A stretch of DNA of 64,000 nt from Streptomyces viridiviolaceus (GCF_014650995.1 NZ_BMWA01000009.1:233611-297610), one strand, 5' to 3'. Numbered from the stretch's first letter, positions 24,261 to 33,561 are shown. The notes: generated by a model not told the origin, from the sequence alone. Numbers and translations: made by a program.

Positions 24261-25259
24261 ATGGCAACCCGTGCCGTCGCCCGTCGTAAGTCCGCCACCG
24301 GCGAGACGGCCGACGCGGCAACCAGCGTCCGCGCCAACGGCGGCGAGCTCGCCGACCGCGATCTGGTCGGCATGTACCTCGACGAGATCGCGCGGACCCC
24401 GTTGCTCGACGCCGCCAAGGAGGTGGAGCTCTCCCAGATCATCGAGGCGGGTGTGTTCGCGCGGCAGGTCCTCGAAGGCTACGAGGAGACCGGGGCGGAT
24501 GCCACCCGCGAGGAGCTCCAGGCCCTGATCGACGAGGGCGAGCGGGCGAAGGACGTCTTCATCCGATCCAACCTCCGCCTGGTCGTCGCGGTCGCCCGCC
24601 GCTACCCCCGCAGCGGTCTGCCGCTGCTCGACCTGATCCAGGAGGGCAACGCCGGCCTGGTCCGCGCGGTCGAGAAGTTCGACTACCGCAAGGGCTTCAA
24701 GTTCTCGACGTACGCCACCTGGTGGATCCGTCAGGCCATCACCCGGTCGATCGCCGACCAGTCCCGCACCATCCGCCTGCCCGTCCACCTGGTGGAGGAG
24801 CTGGGCCGGATCCGGCGTGTGCAGCGCGAGTTCAACCGCGAGCACGGCCGCGAGCCGGAGCCCACGGAGATCGCCGAGGAGCTCGGCTCGACGCCGGAGC
24901 GCGTCATCGACGTGCTCGACTGGGCCCGCGACCCGGTCTCGCTGAACATGTCGGTGGACGACGAGGGCGAGACCCAGTTCGGGGACCTGCTGGAGGACAC
25001 CTCCGCGGTGTCGCCCGAGCAGTCGGTGATGACGCTGCTGCGCAGCGAGGAGCTCGACGACCTGATCGGCCGCCTCGACCCGCGCACGGCCTCGATCATC
25101 AAGATGCGGTACGGCATCGAGGACGGTCGGGAGCGCACGCTCACCGAGGTCGGCAAGGAGCACGGACTGACGCGCGAGCGCATCCGCCAGATCGAGAAGC
25201 ACGCGCTGCTGGAGCTGAAGAAGCTGGCCCGTGACACCGGCTTCGAGGCCGCTGCGTGA
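24261..25259 (+). CDS. hrdD: Principal-like sigma factor HrdD
   Basis: 332 residues, the length I recall for S. coelicolor HrdD, from ATG at 24261 (GGGAG upstream). It begins MATRAVARRKSATGET. Region 1.2 (LVGMYLDEIARTPLLDA), region 2 (FIRSNLRLVVAVARRYP and LIQEGNAGLVRAVEKFDY), region 2.4 (FSTYATWWIRQAITRS), region 3 and region 4 (LTEVGKEHGLTRERIRQIEK) are intact, so it recognises -10/-35 promoters like HrdB. HrdD is non-essential in S. coelicolor. A SigR promoter drives it. Confidence 0.97.
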   Translation: MATRAVARRKSATGETADAATSVRANGGELADRDLVGMYLDEIARTPLLDAAKEVELSQIIEAGVFARQVLEGYEETGADATREELQALIDEGERAKDVFIRSNLRLVVAVARRYPRSGLPLLDLIQEGNAGLVRAVEKFDYRKGFKFSTYATWWIRQAITRSIADQSRTIRLPVHLVEELGRIRRVQREFNREHGREPEPTEIAEELGSTPERVIDVLDWARDPVSLNMSVDDEGETQFGDLLEDTSAVSPEQSVMTLLRSEELDDLIGRLDPRTASIIKMRYGIEDGRERTLTEVGKEHGLTRERIRQIEKHALLELKKLARDTGFEAAA

Positions 25260-25419
25260 CGCTGCGGTGAGCCGGCCGCAGGGCGGTCGTGAGGCCGGGG
25301 GGCGTGGCGGGACGCCTGGGGCGTACGCCGGTGGCCGAAGGCCGCGCGAACATGGCCGCGTAACGCTGCTTCAACCCCTGAGGGCCCGGGAACAAAATTC
25401 TCGGGTCCGGTAGTTCGGG

Positions 25420-25440
25420 TCCGGGGCCGTCGGCCCCGGA
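25420..25440 (+). terminator. Probable terminator in the 400-base gap after hrdD
   Basis: Nine-base stem (25420-25428 with 25432-25440) around GTC, with no T tract. Just before it TCGGGTCCGG occurs twice. The rest of the gap (25260-25659) shows no further gene and only G/C-rich filler. Confidence 0.5.
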
Positions 25441-25659
25441 TCACCTCGAACCAAGTCCCGACGCACTCCCCCCGGCGCCGGGACTCTCCCCGAGCCGGGC
25501 TCGGCGCCCTTCCCCCCGGGCGCTGGGTCCGGCTCTTTCGCGCGCGCAGGGCGGCCCGGGCCCGCGCGGGCGGACAGAGGGGGGCGGGGCACCCCGAACC
25601 TGAACCCCGGGGTGGCCCGCCGGATGGCAGATTCTGCCACAGGGGCATAGCCTGCCGAA

Positions 25660-26373
25660 GTGAGCAGCACCACCCGCGCCCATGCCGGCGCGACCCCGCC
25701 CGGTGAGGAGCCGTCGTCTCCGTCCGCGCCCGTCTCCCTGACCGAGCGGCGCAAGGCCCAGACCCGGATGGAGATCGCCCGTGCGGCGGCGCGGCTCTTC
25801 GTGAGTCAGGGCCTGCGCGCCACCCGGGCCGAGGACATCGCCCGCGCCGCCGGCATCGCCCCGCGCACCTTCTACCGCTACTTCGCCACCAAGGAAGAGG
25901 CCGTCGCTCCCCTCTACGCCATGGGGGCACAGCGCTGGGCGCAGGCGGTGCGCCACGCCCCGGCCGAACTGTCACCGCCGCGGGCCCTGGAACACGCCGT
26001 ACGCCACACGCTGACGCCCGGCGCCGGGGTGTCGGCGCCGGGCTGGGAATGGGCCCGCGCCCTCATCCGCCTGGCGGGGACCAGCCCGGCCCTGCGAAAG
26101 GTGTGGGCAGAGGTCTGCCACACCGCGGAGGGGACGCTGGCGGACGCCCTGGCCGACCGGATGTCCGAGGGCGACGACAACGTTGCCGCCCGCCTGGCGG
26201 CCTCCCCCGACCTGCGCTTCGCCGCGGCCGTGGCGGGCACCGCCGTCCGCGTGGCCGTGGAGCACTGGGCCTCCGACGATGGCCCGGCCGAGGGCCCCCG
26301 GGCCCCGCTGGAGTCGGCGCTGCGCAACCTGGAGGTGCTGCGGGGGTTTCCCTGGGAGGACATCACCAGGTAG
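25660..26373 (+). CDS. TetR-family regulator downstream of hrdD
   Basis: 237 residues from GTG at 25660, preceded by no strong ribosome site. After a 25-residue disordered head comes LTERRKAQTRMEIARAAARL and the helix-turn-helix ATRAEDIARAAGIAPRTFYR. In S. coelicolor the TetR gene in this position next to hrdD has been described, when over-produced, as repressing antibiotic production and sporulation; orthology is inferred only from position and family. Monocistronic, separated from hrdD by a probable terminator. Confidence 0.9.
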   Translation: MSSTTRAHAGATPPGEEPSSPSAPVSLTERRKAQTRMEIARAAARLFVSQGLRATRAEDIARAAGIAPRTFYRYFATKEEAVAPLYAMGAQRWAQAVRHAPAELSPPRALEHAVRHTLTPGAGVSAPGWEWARALIRLAGTSPALRKVWAEVCHTAEGTLADALADRMSEGDDNVAARLAASPDLRFAAAVAGTAVRVAVEHWASDDGPAEGPRAPLESALRNLEVLRGFPWEDITR

Positions 26374-26488
26374 CGCCGGGCGCCCTGGCCCCCCACGTCG
26401 GCAACCGGGGGTCGTCCCCGGACGGCGCCGACAGCCGACGGCCCCGGCGCCGACGCGCCCGGCAGGCGACGGTCTCGGCCTGGCGGGT

Positions 26489-26607
26489 CTGGTGGTCGGG
26501 GGGGCGCGTCCGAGGGTCGGGGTTCTGTTGTGGTGGGCCAGGCGGCGGGAGTTCCGGTCTTCGGGGGCTGGTGGTCGGGGGCCCTGTCTGTGGTGGGTCC
26601 GAGGGTC
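26489..26607 (+). repeat. G-rich degenerate direct repeats in an intergenic gap
   Basis: CTGGTGGTCGGGGG occurs at 26489-26502 and 26568-26581 (79 bases apart), TCCGAGGGTC at 26509-26518 and 26598-26607, and TGTGGTGGG twice. So a roughly 80-base block is present in two diverged copies. It lies in the 359-base gap (26374-26732) between a TetR gene and the end of the WYL gene. Several runs of four or more G could form quadruplexes. Confidence 0.6.
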
Positions 26608-26732
26608 TGGGCCCTGCTCCGGGGGCCCGGCGGTCGAGGTCTCGGTCTTGTGGGACCGGCAGTCGGGGGGCCGGCCCGCTGGGCCTGGCAGCCGGTGGCC
26701 CTCCGCCCGGTGCGCACGGCAGTCCGGCGCCG

Positions 26733-27704
26733 TCACCCGTCTCCCGCCGCCCGCCCCAACCGCGCCCCCAGGTCCCGTACGCACGCGACGAGTTCGGCCG
26801 GCTCCCGCACCCTGAACTCCACCCCCAGCATCGCCAGCCGCACCGCCAGCCACTCCACCGAGTCCGACACGGTCGCCCGCAGCACGCACGACGTCCCGTC
26901 CTCCGCCGCATCCGGCGTCCCCAGCCACCCCGGCAGCCGCGCCGCGACGACCTCCGCCGGGGCGGCGAAGGCGACCACGGCCTCGTACGAGTCGCTCCGC
27001 CGCTGCATCGACTGCCGCAGGTACTGCGCGGCGCTCCCCGTCGGCAGCTCCCGCGGAGCGAACCGTGCCCCCGTCGCGAACGGCTCGCTCACCCGGTCCA
27101 CCCGGAAGGTCCGCCAGTCGTCGCGGTCGAGGTCGTAGGCCACGAGGTACCAGCGGCGGCCCGTCGACACCAGCCGGTACGGCTCCGTCAGGCGCCGGGA
27201 CTCGGTGCCGTCCCCGGCGCGGTAGGCGAACCGCAGCCGTTCCTGTCCGGCCACCGTCGAGGCCATGACGGTCAGCGTCTCGGGCGCGATGCTCGGCCCG
27301 TCCCCGCTGGTCAGCGGCGTCGTGGCGGCCTGGAGCGTGGCGACGCGGTGACGCAGCCGGCCCGGCAGCACCTGCTCCAGTTTGGCCAGCGCCCGCACCG
27401 ACGCCTCGTCCACGCCCTCGACCGCGTGCCCGGCGCCGGCGCGCAGCCCGACGGCGATGGCCACCGCCTCCTCGTCGTCGAGCACGAGCGGCGGCATCGC
27501 CTTGCCGGCGACCAGCCGGTAGCCGCCGTCCGCGCCCATGGTCGCCTGCACGGGATAGCCCAGCTCGCGCAGCCGGTCGATGTCCCGCCGGACCGTGCGG
27601 CGGGACACGCCGAGCCGCTCGGCGAGCTCGCCACCGGGCCATTCGCGGGGCGTCTGGAGCAGGGAGAGCAGCGTCAGGAGCCGAGCCGGAGTGTCCGTCG
27701 TCAT
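26733..27704 (-). CDS. WYL-domain regulator (YafY/DeoR-like helix-turn-helix)
   Basis: 323 residues from ATG at 27704. The N-terminus has an HTH_11 helix (LAERLGVSRRTVRRDIDRLR, about 26-45) and a GADGGYRL wing. The WYL domain (about 140-215) carries the arginine-rich pocket and the WYLVAYDLDRDDWRTFRVD segment. WYL domains sense nucleotides or other small ligands. It faces an MFS exporter gene across an inverted-repeat promoter, so that gene is its likely target. Confidence 0.92.
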   Translation of the reverse strand: MTTDTPARLLTLLSLLQTPREWPGGELAERLGVSRRTVRRDIDRLRELGYPVQATMGADGGYRLVAGKAMPPLVLDDEEAVAIAVGLRAGAGHAVEGVDEASVRALAKLEQVLPGRLRHRVATLQAATTPLTSGDGPSIAPETLTVMASTVAGQERLRFAYRAGDGTESRRLTEPYRLVSTGRRWYLVAYDLDRDDWRTFRVDRVSEPFATGARFAPRELPTGSAAQYLRQSMQRRSDSYEAVVAFAAPAEVVAARLPGWLGTPDAAEDGTSCVLRATVSDSVEWLAVRLAMLGVEFRVREPAELVACVRDLGARLGRAAGDG

Positions 27705-27720
27705 GGATCCGAGGATGCCG

Positions 27721-27746
27721 CAGATGTAGGACATCATCTGACCTAC
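27721..27746. promoter_or_regulatory. Interleaved inverted repeats between WYL regulator and MFS gene
   Basis: CAGATG (27721-27726) with CATCTG (27735-27740), and GTAGG (27726-27730) with CCTAC (27742-27746). The gap between the two start codons is only 62 bases, so this must overlap at least one promoter. Confidence 0.5.
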
Positions 27747-27766
27747 TGGGGTCTTACCTTCGCGTC

Positions 27767-29320
27767 ATGTCCTTCACCGAAACCTCCCCGCCCCCGGCTC
27801 GGCCCGCCGCCGGCGACCGCCGGCGCTGGTTCGCCCTCGCGATCGTGATGACCGCGGCGTTCATGGACCTCGTCGACGTCACGATCGTCAACATCGCGAT
27901 CCCTTCGATCCGGCGGGACGAGGGCGCCTCCTTCAGCCAGATCCAGTGGATCACCGCCGGTTACGCCCTCGCCTTCGCCGCCGGCCTGATCACCGGCGGG
28001 CGGCTCGGCGACATCCACGGCCGCAAGAGGGTGTTCCTCGTCGGGATCGGCGGCTTCACCGTCGCCTCCGCGCTCTGCGGCCTCGCCGTGAACCCGGAGA
28101 TGCTCATCGCCGCCCGCGTTCTCCAGGGAGCGATGGCCGCCCTGATGGTGCCGCAGGTGCTGTCGATCGTGCACGCCACCTTCCCGGCGCACGAACGGGG
28201 CAAGGTCTTCGGGCTGTTCGGTGCGATCGTCGGACTCGGGGCCGTCTCCGGTCCCCTGCTCGGCGCCCTGCTCACCGAGTGGAACCTCTTCGGGCTCGAG
28301 TGGCGGCCCATCTTCCTCATCAACCTGCCGGTCGGCATCGCCGGCCTGATCCTCGGCAGCCGCTTCATCACCGAGTCCAAGGCCCCCCGCGCCCTCAAGC
28401 TGGACCTGGTCGGCGTCGCCCTGGTCACCCTCGGCCTGCTGATGCTGATCTACCCGCTGACCCGGGGCCGCGAGCTGGGCTGGCCGCTGTGGGGGTACGT
28501 CTCGATGGCCGGCGCGTTCGCGGTCCTCGCGGTACTGGTGGCGTACGAGAGGCGGAAGAGCGCACGGGACGGCTCCCCGCTGGTCGAACTGTCCCTGTTC
28601 AAGGTGAAGAGCTTCGCGGCGGGCATCGCCGTGCAGACCGTGTTCGGCGTCGGGCTCGGGGTCTTCTTCCTGGTGTGGACGCTGTACATGCAGGAAGGGC
28701 TCGGCTGGAGCCCGCTGCGGGCCGGTCTGACCGGCGTGCCGTTCTCGATCGCGGTCTCCACGGCGGCCGGGGTGTCGGTGCAGAAGCTGGTTCCGCGCTT
28801 CGGGCGCAAGGTGCTCCAGGCCGGAGCGCTGGTGATGGCGGCCGGAGTGCTGCTCTACATCTGGGAGGCCGGGCGGTACGGCCTCGGCATCGAGCCCTGG
28901 CAGATGGCGCTGCCCCTCGTCGTCATGGGCATCGGCATGGGACTGATCGTCGCCCCGCTGACGGACGCGGTGCTCTCCGAGGTGCCGCGCGAGCACGCCG
29001 GGGCGGCGTCGGGACTCATCAACACGGTGCAGCAGATGGGCAACGCGCTGGGGCTCGGGCTGGTGTCGGTGGTCTTCTTCGGCGCGATGAGCGACCACCT
29101 GACCCCCGACCGGGTCGGCCCGGCCTTCGTGGACGCCTTCCAGAACGCGCTGGGCTGGGTGGCCGCGGTGATGGGCGTCATCTTCCTGGTGATGTTCGCG
29201 CTGCCCGGGCGGCCGGCCCAGCACGTGGAGGGTGCCGAGGGGGAGGTCCCGGCGGAGCCTCGTGCGGAGGAGCGTACGGAGCCCCGCACGGAGGAGAAGG
29301 AGACCTCGCTGGTCTCCTGA
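27767..29320 (+). CDS. MFS exporter, DHA2 type, controlled by the WYL regulator
   Basis: 517 residues from ATG at 27767, without a ribosome site, so probably leaderless. Motifs: FMDLVDVTIVNIAIPSI in span 1, GGRLGDIHGRKRVF, and GAIVGLGAVSGPLLGALL; fourteen spans can be counted. The C-terminal 35 residues are acidic and repetitive (EERTEPRTEEKE). It is distinct from the exporter at 20488. A 27-base terminator stem follows five bases after the stop. Confidence 0.92.
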   Translation: MSFTETSPPPARPAAGDRRRWFALAIVMTAAFMDLVDVTIVNIAIPSIRRDEGASFSQIQWITAGYALAFAAGLITGGRLGDIHGRKRVFLVGIGGFTVASALCGLAVNPEMLIAARVLQGAMAALMVPQVLSIVHATFPAHERGKVFGLFGAIVGLGAVSGPLLGALLTEWNLFGLEWRPIFLINLPVGIAGLILGSRFITESKAPRALKLDLVGVALVTLGLLMLIYPLTRGRELGWPLWGYVSMAGAFAVLAVLVAYERRKSARDGSPLVELSLFKVKSFAAGIAVQTVFGVGLGVFFLVWTLYMQEGLGWSPLRAGLTGVPFSIAVSTAAGVSVQKLVPRFGRKVLQAGALVMAAGVLLYIWEAGRYGLGIEPWQMALPLVVMGIGMGLIVAPLTDAVLSEVPREHAGAASGLINTVQQMGNALGLGLVSVVFFGAMSDHLTPDRVGPAFVDAFQNALGWVAAVMGVIFLVMFALPGRPAQHVEGAEGEVPAEPRAEERTEPRTEEKETSLVS

Positions 29321-29324
29321 CGGC

Positions 29325-29382
29325 CACGGGGATGCGGGAGGGGCCCGGCACTTCGGTGCCGGGCCCCTCCCGCATCCCCGTG
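29325..29382. terminator. Very strong stem-loop terminator (27-bp stem, TTCG loop)
   Basis: 29325-29351 pairs perfectly with 29356-29382 around the stable tetraloop TTCG. There is no T tract, yet the stem is exceptionally long. It separates the MFS gene from the fructose operon and would work in both directions. Confidence 0.9.
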
Positions 29383-29530
29383 CCCGCATTCTGCGACCGA
29401 CACGGGAAAGCCCGTGAGCCCGAAAGCCCGTTCATGCCCGGCTGGGTCCGAACCTGTTTACTTTCTTGAAAACCGGGCGTAGCCTCCGAGTGAAACCACA
29501 CGTTCGGGCATTGGTCGGAGGCAAACGGAC

Positions 29531-30292
29531 ATGTACGCACCGGAGCGGCAGCAGGAGATCCTCCGGCTCGCCCGGGACGGCGGCCGGGTGGACGTGGTGT
29601 CGCTGGCCGAGGAGTTCCAGGTGACGGCGGAGACCATCCGCCGCGACCTGAAGGCCCTGGACCGCGCCGGTCTGCTCCGCCGCGTGCACGGCGGTGCGAT
29701 CCCGGCCGGGCGTCTCGACTTCGAGCCGGACCTCGCCGAGCGCGAGTCCACGGCGGCCGACGAGAAGGACCGGATCGCCAAGGCCGCCCTGGCGGAACTG
29801 CCGAGCGAGGGCACGATGATCCTCGACGCCGGTACGACGGTGGCCCGGCTGGCCGCCGCCCTCCCGCTGGAGGCCTCGCTCACCGTCGTCACCCACAGCC
29901 TGCCCATCGCCGCCCGTCTCGCCGACCACCCCGGCATCCAGCTCCACCTGGTCGGAGGGCGGGTGAGGCACCGTACGCGGGCCGCCGTGGACGCCTGGGC
30001 GCTGCGCGCGTACGGCGAGATCCGCGCCGACGTGGCTCTGGTGGCGGCCAACGGCTTCTCCGCCGAGCACGGCCTGACCACCCCCGATCTCGCCGAGGCC
30101 GCCGTGAAGCGGGCCGCGGTGGCCGCCGCCCGTCGCGTGGTGCTGCTCGCCGACTCCTCCAAGCACGGCCAGGAGCACTTCGCCCGCTTCGGCGACCTGA
30201 GCGACGTGGACCTGCTGATCACCGACAGCGGGCTGAGCCCCGAGGACGCCGCCGCCATCGAGCGCGGCGGCACGGAAGTAGTACGCGCATGA
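29531..30292 (+). CDS. fruR: DeoR-family repressor of the fructose operon
   Basis: 253 residues from ATG at 29531 (GGAGG upstream). The helix-turn-helix VDVVSLAEEFQVTAETIRRDLK (about 19-40; written as two overlapping helices) is followed by the DeoR signature LLRRVHGGAI. The sensor domain has DAGTTVARLA for sugar-phosphate binding. It overlaps fruK by four bases and is the first gene of fruR-fruK-fruA, so its ligand is probably fructose 1-phosphate. TTTC-TT-GAAA at 29462-29471 upstream is a candidate operator. Confidence 0.92.
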   Translation: MYAPERQQEILRLARDGGRVDVVSLAEEFQVTAETIRRDLKALDRAGLLRRVHGGAIPAGRLDFEPDLAERESTAADEKDRIAKAALAELPSEGTMILDAGTTVARLAAALPLEASLTVVTHSLPIAARLADHPGIQLHLVGGRVRHRTRAAVDAWALRAYGEIRADVALVAANGFSAEHGLTTPDLAEAAVKRAAVAAARRVVLLADSSKHGQEHFARFGDLSDVDLLITDSGLSPEDAAAIERGGTEVVRA

Positions 30293-31236
30293 TTCTCACC
30301 GTCACCCCGAACCCGTCCCTGGACCGCACCTACGAGGTCCCCTCCCTCGACCGCGGCGAGGTCGTCCGCGCCACCGGCGAGCGCGTGGACCCGGGCGGCA
30401 AGGGCGTGAACGTCTCGCGCGCGGTCACCGCGGCCGGGCGGCGCACGGTCGCGGTGCTGCCCCTGGGCGGTGCGCCGGGCGCGCTCGTGGCCGACCTGCT
30501 CGACGCCCAGGGCATCGAGGTCGCGCCGGTGCCGGTCGCCGGGGCCACCCGCTCGAACATCGCGCTCGCGGAGGCCGACGGGGTCCTCACGAAGATCAAC
30601 GCACCCGGCCCGGAGCTGTCGGCCGCCGAGCGGGAGCTGCTGCTGGAGACGGTACGGCGGCAGTCGCGCGGCGCGGACTGGATCGCCTGCTGCGGCAGCC
30701 TGCCGCGCGGACTCGCCCCTTCCTGGTACGCCGACCTGGTCGCGCGGGCGCACGCCGCCGGCGTACGCATCGCCCTGGACACCTCCGGGCCCGCCCTGCT
30801 GCAGGCCCTGCGCGAGCGGCCCGACGTGGTCAAGCCGAACGCCGAGGAGCTGGCGGAAGCCGTCGGACGGCCGCTGGCCACCGTCGGCGACGCGGTGAAG
30901 GCCGCCGAGGAACTGCGCGAACTGGGCGCGCGGGCGGTGCTCGCGAGCCTGGGGGCCGACGGACAGCTGCTCGTGGACGACGCCGGCACCTGGTTCGGCG
31001 GCGCCCCCGTGGCTGCCGTGCGCAGCAACGTCGGCGCCGGGGACTCCTCCCTCGCCGGCTTCCTGATCGCGGGCGGTGCCGGGCCGGAGGCGCTCGCCTC
31101 CGCCGTCGCGCACGGCGCCGCCGCCGTCCGGCTGCCCGGCAGCGTGATGCCGACGCCCGCCGACCTGGACCCGGACGCGGTGACCGTCACGGCCGACGTG
31201 CCGGTGGACCGCCCGCTGAAGGAGCCGGTGTCATGA
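30289..31236 (+). CDS. fruK: 1-phosphofructokinase
   Basis: 315 residues; ATG overlaps the fruR stop (ATGA). PfkB family: TPNPSLDRTYEV at the start, GGKGVNVSRA for substrate binding (about 37-46), KPNAEEL, and the C-terminal signature SNVGAGDSSLAG with the catalytic Asp. It converts fructose 1-phosphate, made by FruA on import, to fructose 1,6-bisphosphate with ATP. The translational overlap keeps it in step with FruR. Confidence 0.95.
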   Translation: MILTVTPNPSLDRTYEVPSLDRGEVVRATGERVDPGGKGVNVSRAVTAAGRRTVAVLPLGGAPGALVADLLDAQGIEVAPVPVAGATRSNIALAEADGVLTKINAPGPELSAAERELLLETVRRQSRGADWIACCGSLPRGLAPSWYADLVARAHAAGVRIALDTSGPALLQALRERPDVVKPNAEELAEAVGRPLATVGDAVKAAEELRELGARAVLASLGADGQLLVDDAGTWFGGAPVAAVRSNVGAGDSSLAGFLIAGGAGPEALASAVAHGAAAVRLPGSVMPTPADLDPDAVTVTADVPVDRPLKEPVS

Positions 31237-31239
31237 CCC

Positions 31240-31330
31240 CGCGCCGCGGCCCCGTTCCCCTCCCTGCCCCCGTCTCCCTCCCCGTCCCCGCCCCCGCCCC
31301 CGCCCACCCCACTCCCCGGGCGATACGCGA
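31240..31330 (+). repeat. Polypyrimidine linker between fruK and fruA
   Basis: Nearly all of these bases are C or T on the plus strand, with repeated CCCCGCCCCC-type blocks (for example CCCCGTCCCCGCCCCCGC). The opposite strand has five or more G runs. fruA has its own site, CTAAGGAGC, just after it. Confidence 0.7.
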
Positions 31331-31345
31331 GCTAAGGAGCCCGCG

Positions 31346-33475
31346 ATGAGCGACATGATCACCGCGGACCTGGTCGACCTCGACCTGTCCGCCGACACCA
31401 AGGAAGCGGCGGCCCGCGCCCTCGCCGAGCGGATGGTGGCCCTGGGCCGGGTGACCGACCTGGACGGCTTCCTCGCCGACGTGGCCGCCCGCGAGGCGCA
31501 GATGCCGACCGGGCTGGACGGCGGCATCGGCATCCCGCACTGCCGCAGCGAGCACGTCACCGAGCCGACGCTCGCCTTCGGGCGCAGTGCCGGGGGCATC
31601 GACTTCGGGGCGGCGGACGGCCCGGCCGACCTGATCTTCCTGATCGCCGCGCCGGCGGGCGCCGACGACGCCCATCTGACGATCCTGTCCTCCCTGGCCC
31701 GGCAGCTGATGAACGAGGAGTTCACCACGGCGCTGCGGGCGGCGGGCGACGCCGCGGCCGCGGCGGCCCTCATCCGCGGGGAGGAACCCCAGGCCGCCGA
31801 GGCCGAGTCCACCGAGCCCGCCGAGCCCGCCGAGCCTTCCGAACCGGCGGCATCCGAAGACCCCGAGACGTCCGGGACCGCCGAGGCCCCCGAAGACTCC
31901 GTGGCGGCGTCGGCGGCGGCCTCCGCCGACGCCGCCACGGGCAGCACCGGCACGCCGGAGGAAAGCGGCGGGCGTCCGTTCCGGATCGTCGCCGTCACCT
32001 CGTGCCCCACAGGCATCGCGCACACCTACATGGCGGCCGAGTCGCTGGAGAACGCGGGCCGTGAGGCCGGCGTCGAGGTCGTCGTCGAGACCCAGGGCTC
32101 GGCCGGCTTCACCCGGCTCGACCCGGCGGTGATCGCGGCGGCGGACGGCGTCATCTTCGCCCACGACGTGCCCGTGCGCGACAAGGACCGTTTCGCCGGC
32201 AAGCCCACCGTCGACACCGGCGTCAAGGCGGCCATCAACCGGCCCGCCGAGCTGATCTCCGACGTCCGCGGGAAGGCGGCGCGCGGTGAGGTCACCTCCG
32301 GCGCCCCGGGCGCGACCCCCGTCGAGCGCACCGGCGAGTCCGGCGAGGGCTACGGCACCAAGCTCCGCAAATGGCTCATGTCGGGCGTCAGTTACATGGT
32401 CCCGTTCGTCGCGGCGGGCGGTCTGCTCATCGCGCTCGGCTTCGCCCTCGGCGGCTACGACATCAACAAGGCGCCGTCGGTGATGGACCACTTCGTGTGG
32501 ACGCAGGTGGACAGCTGGGCGGCGCTGCTGTTCCAGATCGGCGGCGTGGCGTTCGCCTTCCTCGTCCCGGTCCTGGCCGGTTACATCGCCTACGGCATGG
32601 CCGACCGCCCGGGGCTCGTCCCCGGCTTCGTCGGCGGCTCGATCGCGCTGACGATCAACGCGGGCTTCCTCGGCGGTCTCGCGGCCGGTCTGATCTCCGG
32701 TGCCGTGGTGATGGCGATCCAGCGAGTGCGGATCCCGGCGGCGCTGCGCGGCATCATGCCGGTGGTGGTGATCCCGCTGATCTCCTCGGCGATCGTCGGG
32801 TTCCTGATGTTCGTGGTGATCGGCAAACCCATCGCCTCCGCGCAGAAGGCGATGACCGACTGGCTGAACGGCCTGTCCGGGGCCAACGCGATCCTGCTCG
32901 GCGCCCTGCTCGGCCTGATGATGTGCTTCGACCTCGGTGGTCCCGTCAACAAGGTCGCCTACACCTTCGCCACCGCCGGTATCGCGGTGTCGGACCCGAG
33001 CGACTCGGCGATGAAGATCATGGCGGCGGCGATGGCGGCCGGCATGGTCCCGCCGCTGGCGATGGCCCTGGCGACGACCGTGCGCGCCCGGCTCTTCAAC
33101 GCCGCCGAGCGCGAGAACGGCAAGGCGGCCTGGGTCCTGGGCGCCTCCTTCATCTCCGAGGGCGCGATCCCGTTCGCGGCGGCCGACCCGCTCCGGGTCA
33201 TCCCGTCCTCGATGGTGGGCGGCGCGGTCACCGGCGCGCTGTCGATGACCTTCGAGGCGACCCTGCGCGCCCCGCACGGCGGCATCTTCGTGGTCCCGCT
33301 GATCGGCAACCCGCTGCTCTACCTGGTCGCCATCGCGGCGGGCGTGTGCGTCACCACCGCGCTGGTGGTCGTCCTCAAGGGCCTGCGCAAGCAGGTGCCG
33401 GGAGCGGCGGCGCAGGGGCCGGGCCCGGATTCCGCGGCCTCGACGGCGAAGGCGAAGCAGCCGGTGGCGGCGTAG
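31346..33475 (+). CDS. fruA: Fructose-specific PTS permease, IIABC in one chain
   Basis: 709 residues from ATG at 31346 (AAGGAG upstream). Domains in order: IIA (1-145) with the phosphorylated histidine in IGIPHCRSEHV; an Ala/Glu/Pro/Ser linker (150-205); IIB (about 208-305) with the phosphorylated cysteine in VTSCPTGIAHTYMA; IIC (about 335-690), the membrane transporter with GGPVNKVAYTF and EGAIPFAAADPLRV. It imports fructose as fructose 1-phosphate, taking phosphate from HPr. Last gene of the operon. Confidence 0.96.
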   Translation: MSDMITADLVDLDLSADTKEAAARALAERMVALGRVTDLDGFLADVAAREAQMPTGLDGGIGIPHCRSEHVTEPTLAFGRSAGGIDFGAADGPADLIFLIAAPAGADDAHLTILSSLARQLMNEEFTTALRAAGDAAAAAALIRGEEPQAAEAESTEPAEPAEPSEPAASEDPETSGTAEAPEDSVAASAAASADAATGSTGTPEESGGRPFRIVAVTSCPTGIAHTYMAAESLENAGREAGVEVVVETQGSAGFTRLDPAVIAAADGVIFAHDVPVRDKDRFAGKPTVDTGVKAAINRPAELISDVRGKAARGEVTSGAPGATPVERTGESGEGYGTKLRKWLMSGVSYMVPFVAAGGLLIALGFALGGYDINKAPSVMDHFVWTQVDSWAALLFQIGGVAFAFLVPVLAGYIAYGMADRPGLVPGFVGGSIALTINAGFLGGLAAGLISGAVVMAIQRVRIPAALRGIMPVVVIPLISSAIVGFLMFVVIGKPIASAQKAMTDWLNGLSGANAILLGALLGLMMCFDLGGPVNKVAYTFATAGIAVSDPSDSAMKIMAAAMAAGMVPPLAMALATTVRARLFNAAERENGKAAWVLGASFISEGAIPFAAADPLRVIPSSMVGGAVTGALSMTFEATLRAPHGGIFVVPLIGNPLLYLVAIAAGVCVTTALVVVLKGLRKQVPGAAAQGPGPDSAASTAKAKQPVAA

Positions 33476-33489
33476 GACGACACGAAAGA

Positions 33490-33541
33490 GCCGAGGACGC
33501 CGGGCCGGATTCCGAACGGAATCCGGCCCGGCGTCCTCGGC
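33490..33541. terminator. Bidirectional terminator between fruA and a convergent gene
   Basis: A 24-base perfect stem (33490-33513 with 33518-33541) around the loop GAAC, immediately after fruA and 20 bases before the end of the convergent gene. Confidence 0.92.
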
Positions 33542-33561
33542 ACGTCCGGCGGTCGGCCCGG

